Positions 7,133 through 14,983 of a DNA stretch of 17,145 nucleotides are shown one piece after another. This stretch comes from CAYWNK01 sp047639615. GTDB lineage: Bacteria > Planctomycetota > UBA1135 > GCA-002686595. The stretch's first letter is position 1. Each line of letters opens with the position of its first letter. Location of the stretch: the NCBI GenBank assembly GCA_047639615.1, contig JBLIOL010000084.1, forward strand, positions 1 to 17,145. Direction: 5' to 3'. The notes beneath the pieces were generated by a model. That model saw nothing but the letters and a program-made list of their open reading frames with translations, was not told where the DNA came from and made no database searches. The position numbers and the translations under genes are program-made.

Positions 7133-8545
7133 ATGGAACCCACACAGTTAATCAACAAGCTCTCCCGGCGGGCCTTTCTGAGCCAAGGTGCCTTAGGCCT
7201 CGGGTCGCTTGCAGCGGCCGAGATGCTTGGTCCGCTGGATGGCGGTTTGCACCACAAGCCGCGTGCGAAGCAGGTGATCTACTTGGCGCTGAGCGGTGCG
7301 CCGCCGCAGCACGATCTTTGGGATCCGAAGCCCAAGCTGCAGGAGCTGCACGGGACGCTGTGTCCAGAGAGCATGCTCGAGGGCCGACGCTTGGCCTTTA
7401 TCAAGGGCGTGCCGACGCTTCTAGGCTCGCCCCACGCGGTGAAGCGCATCGGCAAGGGCAATATGCTCATGGGGTCGATGATGCCGCACTTTGAGCGCAT
7501 CGTGGACCAGGTCTGCGTGGTGCGCAGCTTGCATACGGATCAGTTCAATCACGCGCCGGCGGACTTGATGCTCTATACGGGCTCGGCGCAGGCAGGTGCT
7601 GCAGGCATGGGTGCTTGGGCGAACTATGGCCTGGGCTCTTTGTCGCGCAATCTGCCGGGCTATGTGGTCATGGTCTCGGGCGGCTCGGATCCAACCGGGG
7701 GCAAGGGCGCTTGGGGTAGTGGCTTCTTGCCGCCGGAGTACCAGGGCGTGCGCTTGCGTAGTGGAGGTGATCCGGTGCTGTACGTTTCCAACCCGAAGGG
7801 CATGGACCGCGCCTCGCGGCGGCGCAGTTTGGATGCTTTGGCCAAGCTCAACGAACGTACGGCGCAGAGCAGCGGTGATCCAGAGGTGCGCGCGCGCATG
7901 GAGCAGTATGAGCTTGCCTTCCGCATGCAGGCGGCGGTGCCGGAGGCGGTGGACCTGGCTTCGGAGCCGGAGGATGTGCTGAGGGCCTATGGGGCCAAGC
8001 CCGGTGAGAAGAGCTTCGCCAATCACTGCTTGCTGGCGCGGCGCTTGGTGGAGCGTGGGGTGCGCTGGGTGCAGTTGCATGACTGGGGCTGGGACTTGCA
8101 CGGCACGAACCCTGGGGATGACCTGGGGACGGCCTTCCCGAAGAAGTGCGAGGACGTGGATCGGCCGATTGCAGCACTGATTTTGGACCTGGAGCGGCGC
8201 GGGCTTCTGGACGAGACGCTGGTGGTGTGCTCGGGTGAATTCGGCCGCACGCCCATGAACGAGGCGCGCAATGGGTCGAAGCTACTTGGGCGCGATCATC
8301 ATCCCGATTGCTTCAGCGGCTGGTTGGCAGGCGCGGGTGTGCACAAGGGGCTGGTGTATGGAGCTACGGATGATCTGGGCTACGAGATCGTCGAGAACCC
8401 GGTATCTGTGCACGACCTGCAGGCGACGATCCTGCACCTGCTGGGGCTGAATCCTGAGACACTCTCGTATGCATACCAGGGCCTTGATCAGCGCTTGATC
8501 GGTCCTGCCCACGGGCCGCGAGTGATCACGGATCTCTTCGCTTAG
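7133..8545 (+). CDS. DUF1501 protein, Tat-exported, sulfatase/alkaline-phosphatase-like fold
   Basis: A 470-residue protein with a twin-arginine signal at its start: SRRAFL at residues 11-16, followed by the hydrophobic stretch LSQGALGLGSLAAAE. Export in folded form is therefore likely. DUF1501 features include LALSGAPPQHDLWDPKP, HTDQFNHAPADLMLYTGS, WVQLHDWGWDLHG, VVCSGEFGRTPMNE, LGRDHHPDCFSGWLAGAG and YEIVENPVSVHDLQATILHLLG. The Asp and His residues in these blocks match the metal-binding pattern of the alkaline phosphatase/sulfatase superfamily, although a specific substrate is unknown. It begins four bases after the cytochrome-like/DUF1549/DUF1553 gene and must be co-transcribed with it. 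DUF1501 genes sit beside that architecture again and again in Planctomycetota, so the two proteins probably act together outside the cytoplasm. Confidence 0.93.
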   Translation: MEPTQLINKLSRRAFLSQGALGLGSLAAAEMLGPLDGGLHHKPRAKQVIYLALSGAPPQHDLWDPKPKLQELHGTLCPESMLEGRRLAFIKGVPTLLGSPHAVKRIGKGNMLMGSMMPHFERIVDQVCVVRSLHTDQFNHAPADLMLYTGSAQAGAAGMGAWANYGLGSLSRNLPGYVVMVSGGSDPTGGKGAWGSGFLPPEYQGVRLRSGGDPVLYVSNPKGMDRASRRRSLDALAKLNERTAQSSGDPEVRARMEQYELAFRMQAAVPEAVDLASEPEDVLRAYGAKPGEKSFANHCLLARRLVERGVRWVQLHDWGWDLHGTNPGDDLGTAFPKKCEDVDRPIAALILDLERRGLLDETLVVCSGEFGRTPMNEARNGSKLLGRDHHPDCFSGWLAGAGVHKGLVYGATDDLGYEIVENPVSVHDLQATILHLLGLNPETLSYAYQGLDQRLIGPAHGPRVITDLFA

Positions 8546-8547
8546 CC

Positions 8548-8564
8548 CCCGGCCGGCGGCCGGG
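8548..8564 (+). terminator. GC-rich hairpin just after the DUF1501 stop
   Basis: A perfect seven-pair stem, CCCGGCC (8548-8554) with GGCCGGG (8558-8564), closes a three-base loop two bases after the stop codon. No T-run follows, so it is not a classical Rho-independent terminator. Such U-poor hairpins are common after operons in high-GC bacteria and may stabilise the 3' end. Its position at the end of a gene pair supports a terminator role. Confidence 0.4.
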
Positions 8565-8699
8565 CTCCGTCGCTCCGTAGTGCCTCCTCACTCGCGCTTC
8601 CAGCCATCGAATGTGCGTGGCGCGCTCCCCGAAGCCGCCCGTTTGCGAAGTCTGGTGCGCGTCCTCGCGAATAACCCAGGCTAGCTGGCTGCCTGCGGA

Positions 8700-8705
8700 T
8701 AGATT
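8700..8705 (+). promoter_or_regulatory. Weak -10-like element before truD
   Basis: TAGATT matches TATAAT at four of six positions and ends seven bases before the truD ATG at 8713. Transcription from it would start at or near the ATG, giving a leaderless message, and no Shine-Dalgarno sequence is present. No -35 box or TG extension is visible, so this is a tentative call. The rest of the 167-base spacer (8546-8712) contains only the hairpin at its left end. Confidence 0.2.
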
Positions 8706-8712
8706 GCGGCGC

Positions 8713-9978
8713 ATGGACGCTCCCTTGGACGCAAGCCTGGCCTGGGCGCGGGGCTATAGGCATCAGACCGCTGGGCTGCCGGGGGTGAGCTGTGCCTTCC
8801 GGGAGGAGCTCGAGGACTTCGAGGTGGAGGAGGTGCCGGCCTATGAACCTTCGGGGGAGGGCGAGCATCTCTACCTTTGGATCGAGAAGCGTGGGGTCGG
8901 GACGCCGGAGGCGGAGATGCGTTTGGCGCGTGCCTTGCATGTGCCGGAGGCGGGCTGCGGGCATGCGGGTCGCAAGGACGCGCGCGGGGTCACGCGTCAG
9001 TGGCTCTCCTTTCACGGGGCGCGCGCGGAGGAGGCGCTGGAGTTGGAGTTGGATGGGATCCGTGTGCTGCGCGCGGAGTACCACTCGAACAAGCTGCGTG
9101 TGGGGCATCTGGTTGGCAACCGCTTCACGCTGGTACTGCGTGGCATTGGTGTGGAGCGGCGCGGCGATGTGGAGGCGGTGCTTCGCGCCTTGGAAAGCGA
9201 CGGCATGCCCAACTACTTCGGCGAGCAGCGCTTTGGGCGTGGCGGTCGCGCGCATGAGCTCGGGCAGCTCTTGGTCGCCGATGATCGCGAGGGCTATGTG
9301 CACGCGCTGGTCTCGCCCGAGCACGCGGGGCATGGTAAGGCTGCGGCGGAGCTTAGGCGTGTGATCTTGGCGGGTGAGCGCTCGGCCTACCGGCACTTGG
9401 GTTCCCTTGGGCGGCAGCTTGATCCGGATTTGGCGGCTCTGGCGAAGCAGTTGGCGCGCAGGCCGGGGAGTCTGGCCTCGGCGGTGCGGGCGATCCCGAA
9501 GACCACGCGGCGCTTCCATGTGAATGCGCTGCAGAGCTGGTGCTTCAACGGGGTGGTTGCGGCGCGGCTTGAGCGCTGGGGCGGGCTGGGCAGCTTGTGG
9601 CCTGGGGACATGGCTCAGAAGCACGACTCGGGGGGCTGCTTCCGGGTGGAGGACGCGGAGCTGGATACGACGCGGGCGGGGCGTATGGAAATCAGCCCGA
9701 CTGGGCCCATGCCGGGGCCGCGTATGGATGCTCCGGAGGGCGAGCCGGGGGAGCTGGAAGCCGGCGTGCTTGAGAAATTAGCCGTGGTGGCGAGCTCCTT
9801 GGGGGGCCTGCCGGGCGGGATCGGTGCACGGGGCGTGCGGCGGGCTCTGCGGGTGCCGCTTGTGGGGCTGGAAGTGGCCTGGGAGGGGGAGCGGCTGCGT
9901 TTGAGCTTCCAGCTGCCCAAGGGCAGCTATGCCACGACCCTGGTGGAAGAGGTGCGCAAGCTGCTGCCTCAGCCATGA
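8713..9978 (+). CDS. truD: tRNA pseudouridine(13) synthase TruD
   Basis: Converts uridine 13 of certain tRNAs to pseudouridine, in the cytoplasm. The N-terminal TruD signature is present (DFEVEEVPAYEPSGEGEHLYL). The catalytic aspartate is D89 in HAGRKDARGVTRQW, which matches the GLKDRRAVTRQW block of the E. coli enzyme. Residues 167-175 read NYFGEQRFG, and NALQSWCFN and DSGGCFRVED follow. At 421 residues it is longer than E. coli TruD (about 349 residues). The frame stays open upstream to 8611, but those residues are unlike the family, so ATG 8713 is preferred; it gives a normal N-terminus shortly before the GYRHQT block. It overlaps the next gene by four bases. TruD is patchily distributed among bacteria, so its presence here is worth noting, but nothing links it to the glycan genes. 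Confidence 0.95.
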   Translation: MDAPLDASLAWARGYRHQTAGLPGVSCAFREELEDFEVEEVPAYEPSGEGEHLYLWIEKRGVGTPEAEMRLARALHVPEAGCGHAGRKDARGVTRQWLSFHGARAEEALELELDGIRVLRAEYHSNKLRVGHLVGNRFTLVLRGIGVERRGDVEAVLRALESDGMPNYFGEQRFGRGGRAHELGQLLVADDREGYVHALVSPEHAGHGKAAAELRRVILAGERSAYRHLGSLGRQLDPDLAALAKQLARRPGSLASAVRAIPKTTRRFHVNALQSWCFNGVVAARLERWGGLGSLWPGDMAQKHDSGGCFRVEDAELDTTRAGRMEISPTGPMPGPRMDAPEGEPGELEAGVLEKLAVVASSLGGLPGGIGARGVRRALRVPLVGLEVAWEGERLRLSFQLPKGSYATTLVEEVRKLLPQP

Positions 9979-10502
9979 CCCAGAATGGTGCCCCGGGAGC
10001 TCCCTCAAAGGTGGGCTCCACTTCGAAGGCCCATTTGGCCGAAGGGACGGGAGTCCCTATGTCTACAACCTCTCTTGCACCTGGCGCCGCCGTGCGTCGA
10101 GGGCTGGATCGCCGGTCGGCACCGACCCCGCGCTTCTCCCGCTACACCTTCTTTGGTGGGCAGAGGCGCAGTGTGCGCCGAGATTCGGAGCGCGAGGGCA
10201 CCTTTGTGGACCTCTATGGCCTGCCGCTGGTGATAGCCGTGGCTTGGGTCGCGTTCATGAATATGGGCGACAGCTACTTCACCATGGTGCACCTGCAGTC
10301 GGGGGGCATCGAGCTGAATCCGGTGGCGGCCGCTCTGCTGACCACCGGCCGCGTGGGGTTTGTCATGGCTAAGGCGCTCATGATCAGCCTGGCGCTGCTG
10401 GTACTCCTGCTGCACAAGAACTTCTGGCTGGCGCGGGTGGGGATGTGGATTGCTGCGGGGTCCTACACCCTGCTGAACGTGTACCACCTGAGTCTGTTTT
10501 AG
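9975..10502 (+). CDS. Small membrane protein, DUF5658-like
   Basis: A protein of 175 residues with a basic, disordered-looking N-terminal half (RFSRYTFFGGQRRSVRRD at about 53-70) and three hydrophobic helices at about 84-106, 128-147 and 151-172. The pattern MNMGDSYFTMVHLQSGGIEL followed by NPVAAALL, then G-x2-F and a lysine-led helix ending in YH, resembles DUF5658. That is my recollection of the family, not a search result. The ATG at 9975 overlaps the truD stop as ATGA, suggesting translational coupling. A second in-frame ATG at 10059 has GGGAG five bases upstream and would give 147 residues, so the start is unsettled. No biochemical role is known. The stretch 10503-10591 after it has a short T4 run but no convincing terminator or promoter. 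Confidence 0.75.
   Translation: MTQNGAPGAPSKVGSTSKAHLAEGTGVPMSTTSLAPGAAVRRGLDRRSAPTPRFSRYTFFGGQRRSVRRDSEREGTFVDLYGLPLVIAVAWVAFMNMGDSYFTMVHLQSGGIELNPVAAALLTTGRVGFVMAKALMISLALLVLLLHKNFWLARVGMWIAAGSYTLLNVYHLSLF
10049..10053 (+). promoter_or_regulatory. Ribosome binding site GGGAG for an alternative internal start at 10059
   Basis: GGGAG lies five bases before an in-frame ATG at 10059 (residue 29 of the longer form). Starting here removes a low-complexity N-terminus (residues 1-28) and keeps every hydrophobic helix and the RFSRYTFFGG block. Either start, or both, could be used. The competing ATG at 9975 relies on overlap with the truD stop and has no nearby Shine-Dalgarno sequence. Confidence 0.4.
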
Positions 10503-10591
10503 GGCAGGGCTGGGGCTGCATGGGAGGATCTAGGGACCCCTTTTGCTAGTCTGGGGGGAATAGGGGGCGCTTTCAGTCGTCCTTTAAGCCC

Positions 10592-11647
10592 ATGTCCTCT
10601 GCCTATCCCACCAGTCCGCTCGATCCCCAGCGGGGGACCTGTGTGGTCACCGGCGGGGCTGGATTTGTGGGCGCGGCTGCGGTGCGCGCACTATTGCAGC
10701 GTGGGCGCAATGTGGTGGTGCTCGACAATCTGTCGAGCGGGCGCTTGGAGCGCTTGCCCCTGGCCCACGAGCAGCTGCGCTTTGAGCGCTTCGACGTGTG
10801 TGATGCGCAGGCCTTAGCGGAGCATCTTGGCGCCCTGGATGTGACCCAGGTGCTGCATCTCGCGGGACCGGTTGGCGTCCGTCGCGTACTGGCGGATCCG
10901 GAGCTGGCAGCCGGCCAGATCGGCGACTTGGGCAAGGCTATGATCACGGCCCTGGCGAGCTTGCCTGCGGGCTCGCGGCCGCGGCTCTTCGCGGCTTCCA
11001 CAAGCGAAGTCTACGACGCATCGGATGTGGCCATGGGCGAGGATGCGCCCTTGCGCACACCCGGTGGCGCGGCCCGCTGGAGCTACGCCCTGGCCAAGCA
11101 GACCTGCGAAGAACACTACGACGCGGCGCACCTCTGGGAGGTTGACGCCGGGCCCGTACATCTGCGTTTGTTCAACGTGGTTGGGCCGGGGCAGGACGCG
11201 GATGGCGGCATGGTCTTACCGACCTTCCTACAGCGCGCCTTGGCTGGCGCGAGCCTGCCCGTGCACGGGGATGGACGTCAGGTGCGCACCTACGGACATG
11301 TGTTGGATGTGGCCGAGGATATCGCCGACATGCTCGGGCGCGAGTTCTTCCCCGCGGGGCCGCTCAACCTGGGTGGCACGGCTACGGCGAGCGCTACGGA
11401 GTTGGCGCAGCTGGTGAGCGAAGAGGTCTGCGCCCTGCGCGGCGGAAAAGCGGCACTGCTCGAATACGTGGATCCTGCGGCTACCTTGACGGGCTTCGCG
11501 GAAGTGCGTCGGCGCATACCGGATCTGGCGCGCGCCCATGATCTGGGCTTAGCGCGCCGCAACCGAACACTGCAAGCGATCGTGATCGATAGCCTCGAGG
11601 CTGCCCTCAGGGATCGGACCCTGCCGTGCGCATCGCCCGGATCCTGA
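10592..11647 (+). CDS. NAD-dependent sugar-nucleotide epimerase/dehydratase
   Basis: Extended short-chain dehydrogenase/reductase of 351 residues acting on a nucleotide sugar in the cytoplasm. The NAD-binding loop is TGGAGFVG (residues 20-27), followed by VVVLDNLSSGR, the acidic end of beta-strand 2 typical of GalE-like enzymes. The catalytic region has STSEVY at 136-141 and YALAK with Y165 and K169. LRLFNVVGPGQ and YGHVLDVAEDIADML complete the family pattern. It is most like UDP-glucose 4-epimerase or UDP-glucuronate decarboxylase relatives, but I cannot choose between them. It presumably supplies a donor sugar to the glycosyltransferases that follow. It has no Shine-Dalgarno sequence. Its 3' end overlaps the next gene by 22 bases, so it heads a coupled five-gene operon. 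Confidence 0.9.
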   Translation: MSSAYPTSPLDPQRGTCVVTGGAGFVGAAAVRALLQRGRNVVVLDNLSSGRLERLPLAHEQLRFERFDVCDAQALAEHLGALDVTQVLHLAGPVGVRRVLADPELAAGQIGDLGKAMITALASLPAGSRPRLFAASTSEVYDASDVAMGEDAPLRTPGGAARWSYALAKQTCEEHYDAAHLWEVDAGPVHLRLFNVVGPGQDADGGMVLPTFLQRALAGASLPVHGDGRQVRTYGHVLDVAEDIADMLGREFFPAGPLNLGGTATASATELAQLVSEEVCALRGGKAALLEYVDPAATLTGFAEVRRRIPDLARAHDLGLARRNRTLQAIVIDSLEAALRDRTLPCASPGS

Positions 11648-12771
11648 CGCGGCTCAATCTGGGCGGGCCTGCGCGGCAGGCCTTGGCCAGCGATCCTTGG
11701 TTGCAAGCGCGCGGGCATGAGCTGCGCGTATTTGTTGGCGAGCCTGAGGCCGGTGAGGGCGATCTGGCGCAGGAGCTAGCGGCGCAAGGTGTGAGCGTGG
11801 TGCGTGTACCTGGTATGGGGCGTCAGGTTCGGCCTTGGGCGGATGCGCGCGCGCGGCGTTTCTTGGTCTCGGCCCTGCGCGAGTACGCGCCGGATCTGGT
11901 GCATACGCACGCCTCGAAGGCTGGGGCGCTCGGGCGGCGGGCAGCCTGGAAGCTGGGGCTGCCGACGGTGCACACCTTTCATGGGCATGTGCTGGCGGGC
12001 TATTTCCCGGCGCCTGTGTCCTGGATCTTGAGGCGGGTGGAAGCGCGGCTGGCGCGGGGTACGACGCGGGTCTTGGCGGTATCTCAGGCGACGGCGCAGG
12101 ATCTAGTGAGCTTTGGGGTGCTGCCGGCGGAGCGCATTCACCTGCAGCCGCCGGGGGTGGTGCTGGATGGCTTTGGGCAGCCCGACCAGGGCGCTGGCAG
12201 TTTGCGTGGGCCGTTGGGCATTCCGGCAGAGGCCCTTGTGGTGGGCGTGATCGGGCGGCTGGCGGAGGTCAAGCGTCCGTGCTTGGCCCTGGAGAGCTTC
12301 GCCATCGCTGCGCAGCAGGAGCCGCGACTGCACCTTGTCTACGTGGGAGACGGGGCTGAGCGGGGGAAACTTGAAGCTGCGGCGGCTCGCTTGACGGAAG
12401 AGGTGGCTCGGCGCGTGCACCTGGCGGGTCCAAGGGAGAGAATGGGCGGCGTGTATCAGGATCTGGATCTCGTACTAGGCGCTTCCCGGAGTGAGGGGCT
12501 GCCCGTGGCTTTCATTGAGGCTGGGGCCGCCGGCTTGCCCGTGGTTTCGACCCCGGTTGGGGGCGTGCCGGAGCTGGTGGAGCATGGGCGCACGGGTGTT
12601 CTCGCAGAGGACGCGCGTGGCTTGGCGGCGGGGCTGCTCGAGCTAGCTCAGGAGCCGGGTAAGCGGCACACCATGGGCGGTTTGGCCCGCGAGCGGGCGC
12701 TGGAACGGCACTCGGCGGCAGCCCTGGGCGCGGGTTTGGAAGCGCACTACCGACAGGTACTCGGCCGATGA
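11626..12771 (+). CDS. GT4-family glycosyltransferase
   Basis: GT-B retaining glycosyltransferase of 381 residues starting at a GTG that lies 22 bases inside the epimerase gene. The N-terminal half has RILTRLNLGGPARQ, VHTHASKAGALGRRAA and TVHTFHGHVLAGYF. The last of these is typical of a capsule and O-antigen GT4 subgroup. The donor half has VGVIGRLAEVKRP, LVYVGDGAERGKLEA and the EX7E motif in SRSEGLPVAFIEAGAAG (E290 and E298), then STPVGGVPELVEHGRTG. All key residues are in place. The 22-base overlap with the epimerase implies translational coupling, and the next gene overlaps by four bases. The added sugar is not identifiable. Its coding strand is richer in G than that of the adjoining epimerase gene. 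Confidence 0.93.
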   Translation: MRIARILTRLNLGGPARQALASDPWLQARGHELRVFVGEPEAGEGDLAQELAAQGVSVVRVPGMGRQVRPWADARARRFLVSALREYAPDLVHTHASKAGALGRRAAWKLGLPTVHTFHGHVLAGYFPAPVSWILRRVEARLARGTTRVLAVSQATAQDLVSFGVLPAERIHLQPPGVVLDGFGQPDQGAGSLRGPLGIPAEALVVGVIGRLAEVKRPCLALESFAIAAQQEPRLHLVYVGDGAERGKLEAAAARLTEEVARRVHLAGPRERMGGVYQDLDLVLGASRSEGLPVAFIEAGAAGLPVVSTPVGGVPELVEHGRTGVLAEDARGLAAGLLELAQEPGKRHTMGGLARERALERHSAAALGAGLEAHYRQVLGR

Positions 12772-13901
12772 ACCTGCTTATGGTCAGCGGCGACCGCCAG
12801 GTCGCGGTGGGTGAGAAGGGTCCCTTCCACTCTATGCAGGCGGAGTTCAGCCGCTACTTCGGACGCATCGATGTGCTCTGTCCGCGGCCGGATCGTGAGC
12901 CGACGGTGGCGGTGATTCACGACAACGTCTACTTCCATACGGCGCCCTGCAGTCGGCGCCATATGCCGGCGTGGATCGCTGACGAGGGCTCGGCGTTGAT
13001 CGCTGCCCACGATCACAAGTTGATCGTCAGCCACGACTACGGCTTCTTCTACAACGGCGTCGGCTCCGCGTTCCTGATGCGCAAGACCGGTGTGCCGTAC
13101 CTTTCGGAGCTCCATCACGTACCGGGCTATCCGATTGCGGTGGGCTTGCGTGAGCGCATCGACCGGCTGGCGGCGCGCGTCTATGTGCGTTGGGCGCGTA
13201 AGCAGGCGGCGGCCTTTCGGGTGGTGAATACGGAGCAGATGCCGGAGCTGCTGCGGCGCTGGGGCGTGCCCGAGGGGCGCATCATGGTGCTGCCGAGTCA
13301 GTACATCGACTTCACGGTCTTTCGGCCGGCGCCGAAGCCCGTCCCTGCGCGCTACGACCTGTGCTTTGTGGGGCGCATGGTCGCCAACAAGCGCGTGGAT
13401 TGCATCATGAAGGCTATGGCTGTCTGCGCGGGCGAGGGGCAGCCCCTGCGCGCCGTCTTTGTCGGGCGCGGGGAACTACGCGATCGCTGGAAGGCCCAAG
13501 GTGAACGTCTCGGTGTGGATTGCACTTGGATCGAGTGGGTCGATGAGCCTTCGGACCTGGCCGACATTTACCGCGAGAGCCGCAGTGTGGTGTGCGCTTC
13601 GACCTGCGAGGGCGGACCGCGCTATACGGTGGAGGCCATGGCCTGCGGGGTGCCCGCCGTGTCTACGCCAGTGGGTGTCATGGGGGATCTTTTGGGTGAC
13701 GGCAGCTGCGGCGCCCTGGTGGGTTTTGATGAGTACAGTCTGGCCGCGGGACTCAAGCGCGTGCTGGAAAACGAGCAGTCGCGACTGACCCTCGGGCAGC
13801 GCGCCATAGATGTTTGCGAGCCCTATGAGTACGCGCGGGCATTGAAGGTCTACGCCAACGGCCTGCGCGGGCTGGCGGGCGAGCCGGAGATGGACCTATG
13901 A
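12768..13901 (+). CDS. GT4-like glycosyltransferase with divergent N-terminal half
   Basis: A protein of 377 residues. The C-terminal half is a clear GT4 donor domain: DLCFVGRMVANKRVD, AVFVGRGELRDRW, WIEWVDEPSDLADIY and CEGGPRYTVEAMACGVP, with EX7E at E281 and E289. The N-terminal half starts MNLLMVSGDRQVAVGEKGPF and lacks the usual GGxE or HTH-type motifs. It instead has HDYGFFYNGVGSAFL and YLSELHHVPGYP, so the acceptor-binding side is unusual and may use a different lipid-linked substrate. ATGA overlap with the gene before (12768) and with the one after (13898) places it in the middle of the coupled run. The family is confident; the reaction is unknown. Confidence 0.88.
   Translation: MNLLMVSGDRQVAVGEKGPFHSMQAEFSRYFGRIDVLCPRPDREPTVAVIHDNVYFHTAPCSRRHMPAWIADEGSALIAAHDHKLIVSHDYGFFYNGVGSAFLMRKTGVPYLSELHHVPGYPIAVGLRERIDRLAARVYVRWARKQAAAFRVVNTEQMPELLRRWGVPEGRIMVLPSQYIDFTVFRPAPKPVPARYDLCFVGRMVANKRVDCIMKAMAVCAGEGQPLRAVFVGRGELRDRWKAQGERLGVDCTWIEWVDEPSDLADIYRESRSVVCASTCEGGPRYTVEAMACGVPAVSTPVGVMGDLLGDGSCGALVGFDEYSLAAGLKRVLENEQSRLTLGQRAIDVCEPYEYARALKVYANGLRGLAGEPEMDL
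13886..13889 (+). promoter_or_regulatory. Ribosome binding site GGAG for the gene starting at 13898
   Basis: GGAG lies eight bases before the ATG at 13898, inside the end of the preceding glycosyltransferase gene. Together with the ATGA overlap it supports 13898 as the start, which gives the natural GT4 opening MKLVFVTQVLDRGDAVLG. Confidence 0.55.
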
Positions 13902-14983
13902 AGTTGGTCTTCGTGACCCAGGTGCTCGACCGCGGGGACGCGGTCTTGGGCTTTGTCTGCCGCTGGGTGGAAGGCCTGGCGCACGAGGTCGAGGAGCTGC
14001 GCGTGATCGCCCTGGAAGTGGGCGATGTAACGGGTTTGCCTTCGAATGTGAGCGTGCGTGAATTAGGCCGTAAGGGCCGGATTGGACGTTTGTTGCGCTA
14101 CCGCGGAATGCTCAAGGAGGCCTTGCGTACGGACGGCTTCGACACGCTACTGACCCACATGGTTCCGCGATACTCCACCCTGGCAGCCGGCCAGGCCCAG
14201 CGCTATGGCGCGGTGCACGCCCTGTGGTACACGCACAAGGGTGTGGATGAGCGTTTGCGCAAGGCCGTGCGGGTGGTGGATCGGGTCTTCACGGCCAGTG
14301 CGGAGTCCATGCGCGTGGACACGCCGAAGAAGCAGGTCACGGGTCATGGAATCGACCTGGCGCACTTCCGCCCGCGGGCCGAGCCGACGCCATTCGAACG
14401 CGGCGAGGGGCCGGCGCGCCTGCTTTCGGTGGGGCGCTTGACGCCTGCCAAGGATCCGCTCTGCGTGCTGGATGCGGTGGCTGAGCTGGTTACTCATGGG
14501 CACGATGTGCAGCTTGATTGGGCTGGCGGCGGTTTAGCCGCTGGAGACCAGGCCTTCTCGGATCAAGTGCAGGAGCACGTGCGCAAGTTGGGTTTGGAAG
14601 AGCGTGTGAGCTTCCTTGGTGATGTGCCCTACGGGGAGATCCCGGCGCGCTTCGGCGAGGCGGATCTCTTCCTGTCGGCAAGTCGTACGGGCAGTGTGGA
14701 CAAGGTGGTGCTCGAGGCCATGGCCTGCGGCGTGCCGGCGATTACCTGCAACGAGTCCTTCCCGCCGATCTTCGCGCATCTGGGCGAGCAGCACGCCATG
14801 GAGCTGATCTTCCCCCATGGGGATGCGCACGCCCTGGCCAATTGCGCGGGCGCCCTGCTGCATTGCCGCGCGCAGGAGCGCAGCGACCTAGGTCTGGACC
14901 TGCGTAAGATCGTGCAGCAGGACCACGATGTGGATCACCTCATGAAGCGTTTGGTGCACGAGCTGGAGCGCTTGCGAGCATGA
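13898..14983 (+). CDS. GT4-like glycosyltransferase lacking the first Glu of EX7E
   Basis: A GT-B protein of 361 residues. It opens with MKLVFVTQVLDRGDAVLGFV. YTHKGVDERLRKAVRVVDRV replaces the usual linker, and GHGIDLAHFRP marks the start of the donor domain. LLSVGRLTPAKDPL and VSFLGDVPYGEIPARFGEAD follow. In the donor motif the second glutamate is present (E273 in DKVVLEAMACGVP), but the position eight residues earlier is glycine (G265 in SRTGSVDK). I recall GT4 relatives with a TGSxDK variant, so this may be a natural subgroup rather than a dead enzyme. It is translationally coupled to both neighbours by ATGA overlaps. Function in assembling the same glycan is inferred from position only. 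Confidence 0.87.
   Translation: MKLVFVTQVLDRGDAVLGFVCRWVEGLAHEVEELRVIALEVGDVTGLPSNVSVRELGRKGRIGRLLRYRGMLKEALRTDGFDTLLTHMVPRYSTLAAGQAQRYGAVHALWYTHKGVDERLRKAVRVVDRVFTASAESMRVDTPKKQVTGHGIDLAHFRPRAEPTPFERGEGPARLLSVGRLTPAKDPLCVLDAVAELVTHGHDVQLDWAGGGLAAGDQAFSDQVQEHVRKLGLEERVSFLGDVPYGEIPARFGEADLFLSASRTGSVDKVVLEAMACGVPAITCNESFPPIFAHLGEQHAMELIFPHGDAHALANCAGALLHCRAQERSDLGLDLRKIVQQDHDVDHLMKRLVHELERLRA

Noticed and set aside
8542..9624. A 360-codon open frame on the minus strand
   Set aside because: It is antisense to truD, which carries all the family motifs. The translation is low-complexity and Arg/Pro-rich.
10503..10545. Terminator ending in CCCCTTTT after the DUF5658-like gene
   Set aside because: Only about four G-C pairs with a 20-base loop can form, so the T4 run is not backed by a stable stem.
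10541..10552. TTTTGCTAGTCT as an extended -10 before the epimerase gene
   Set aside because: The hexamer TAGTCT matches only three of six consensus positions and there is no -35 box.
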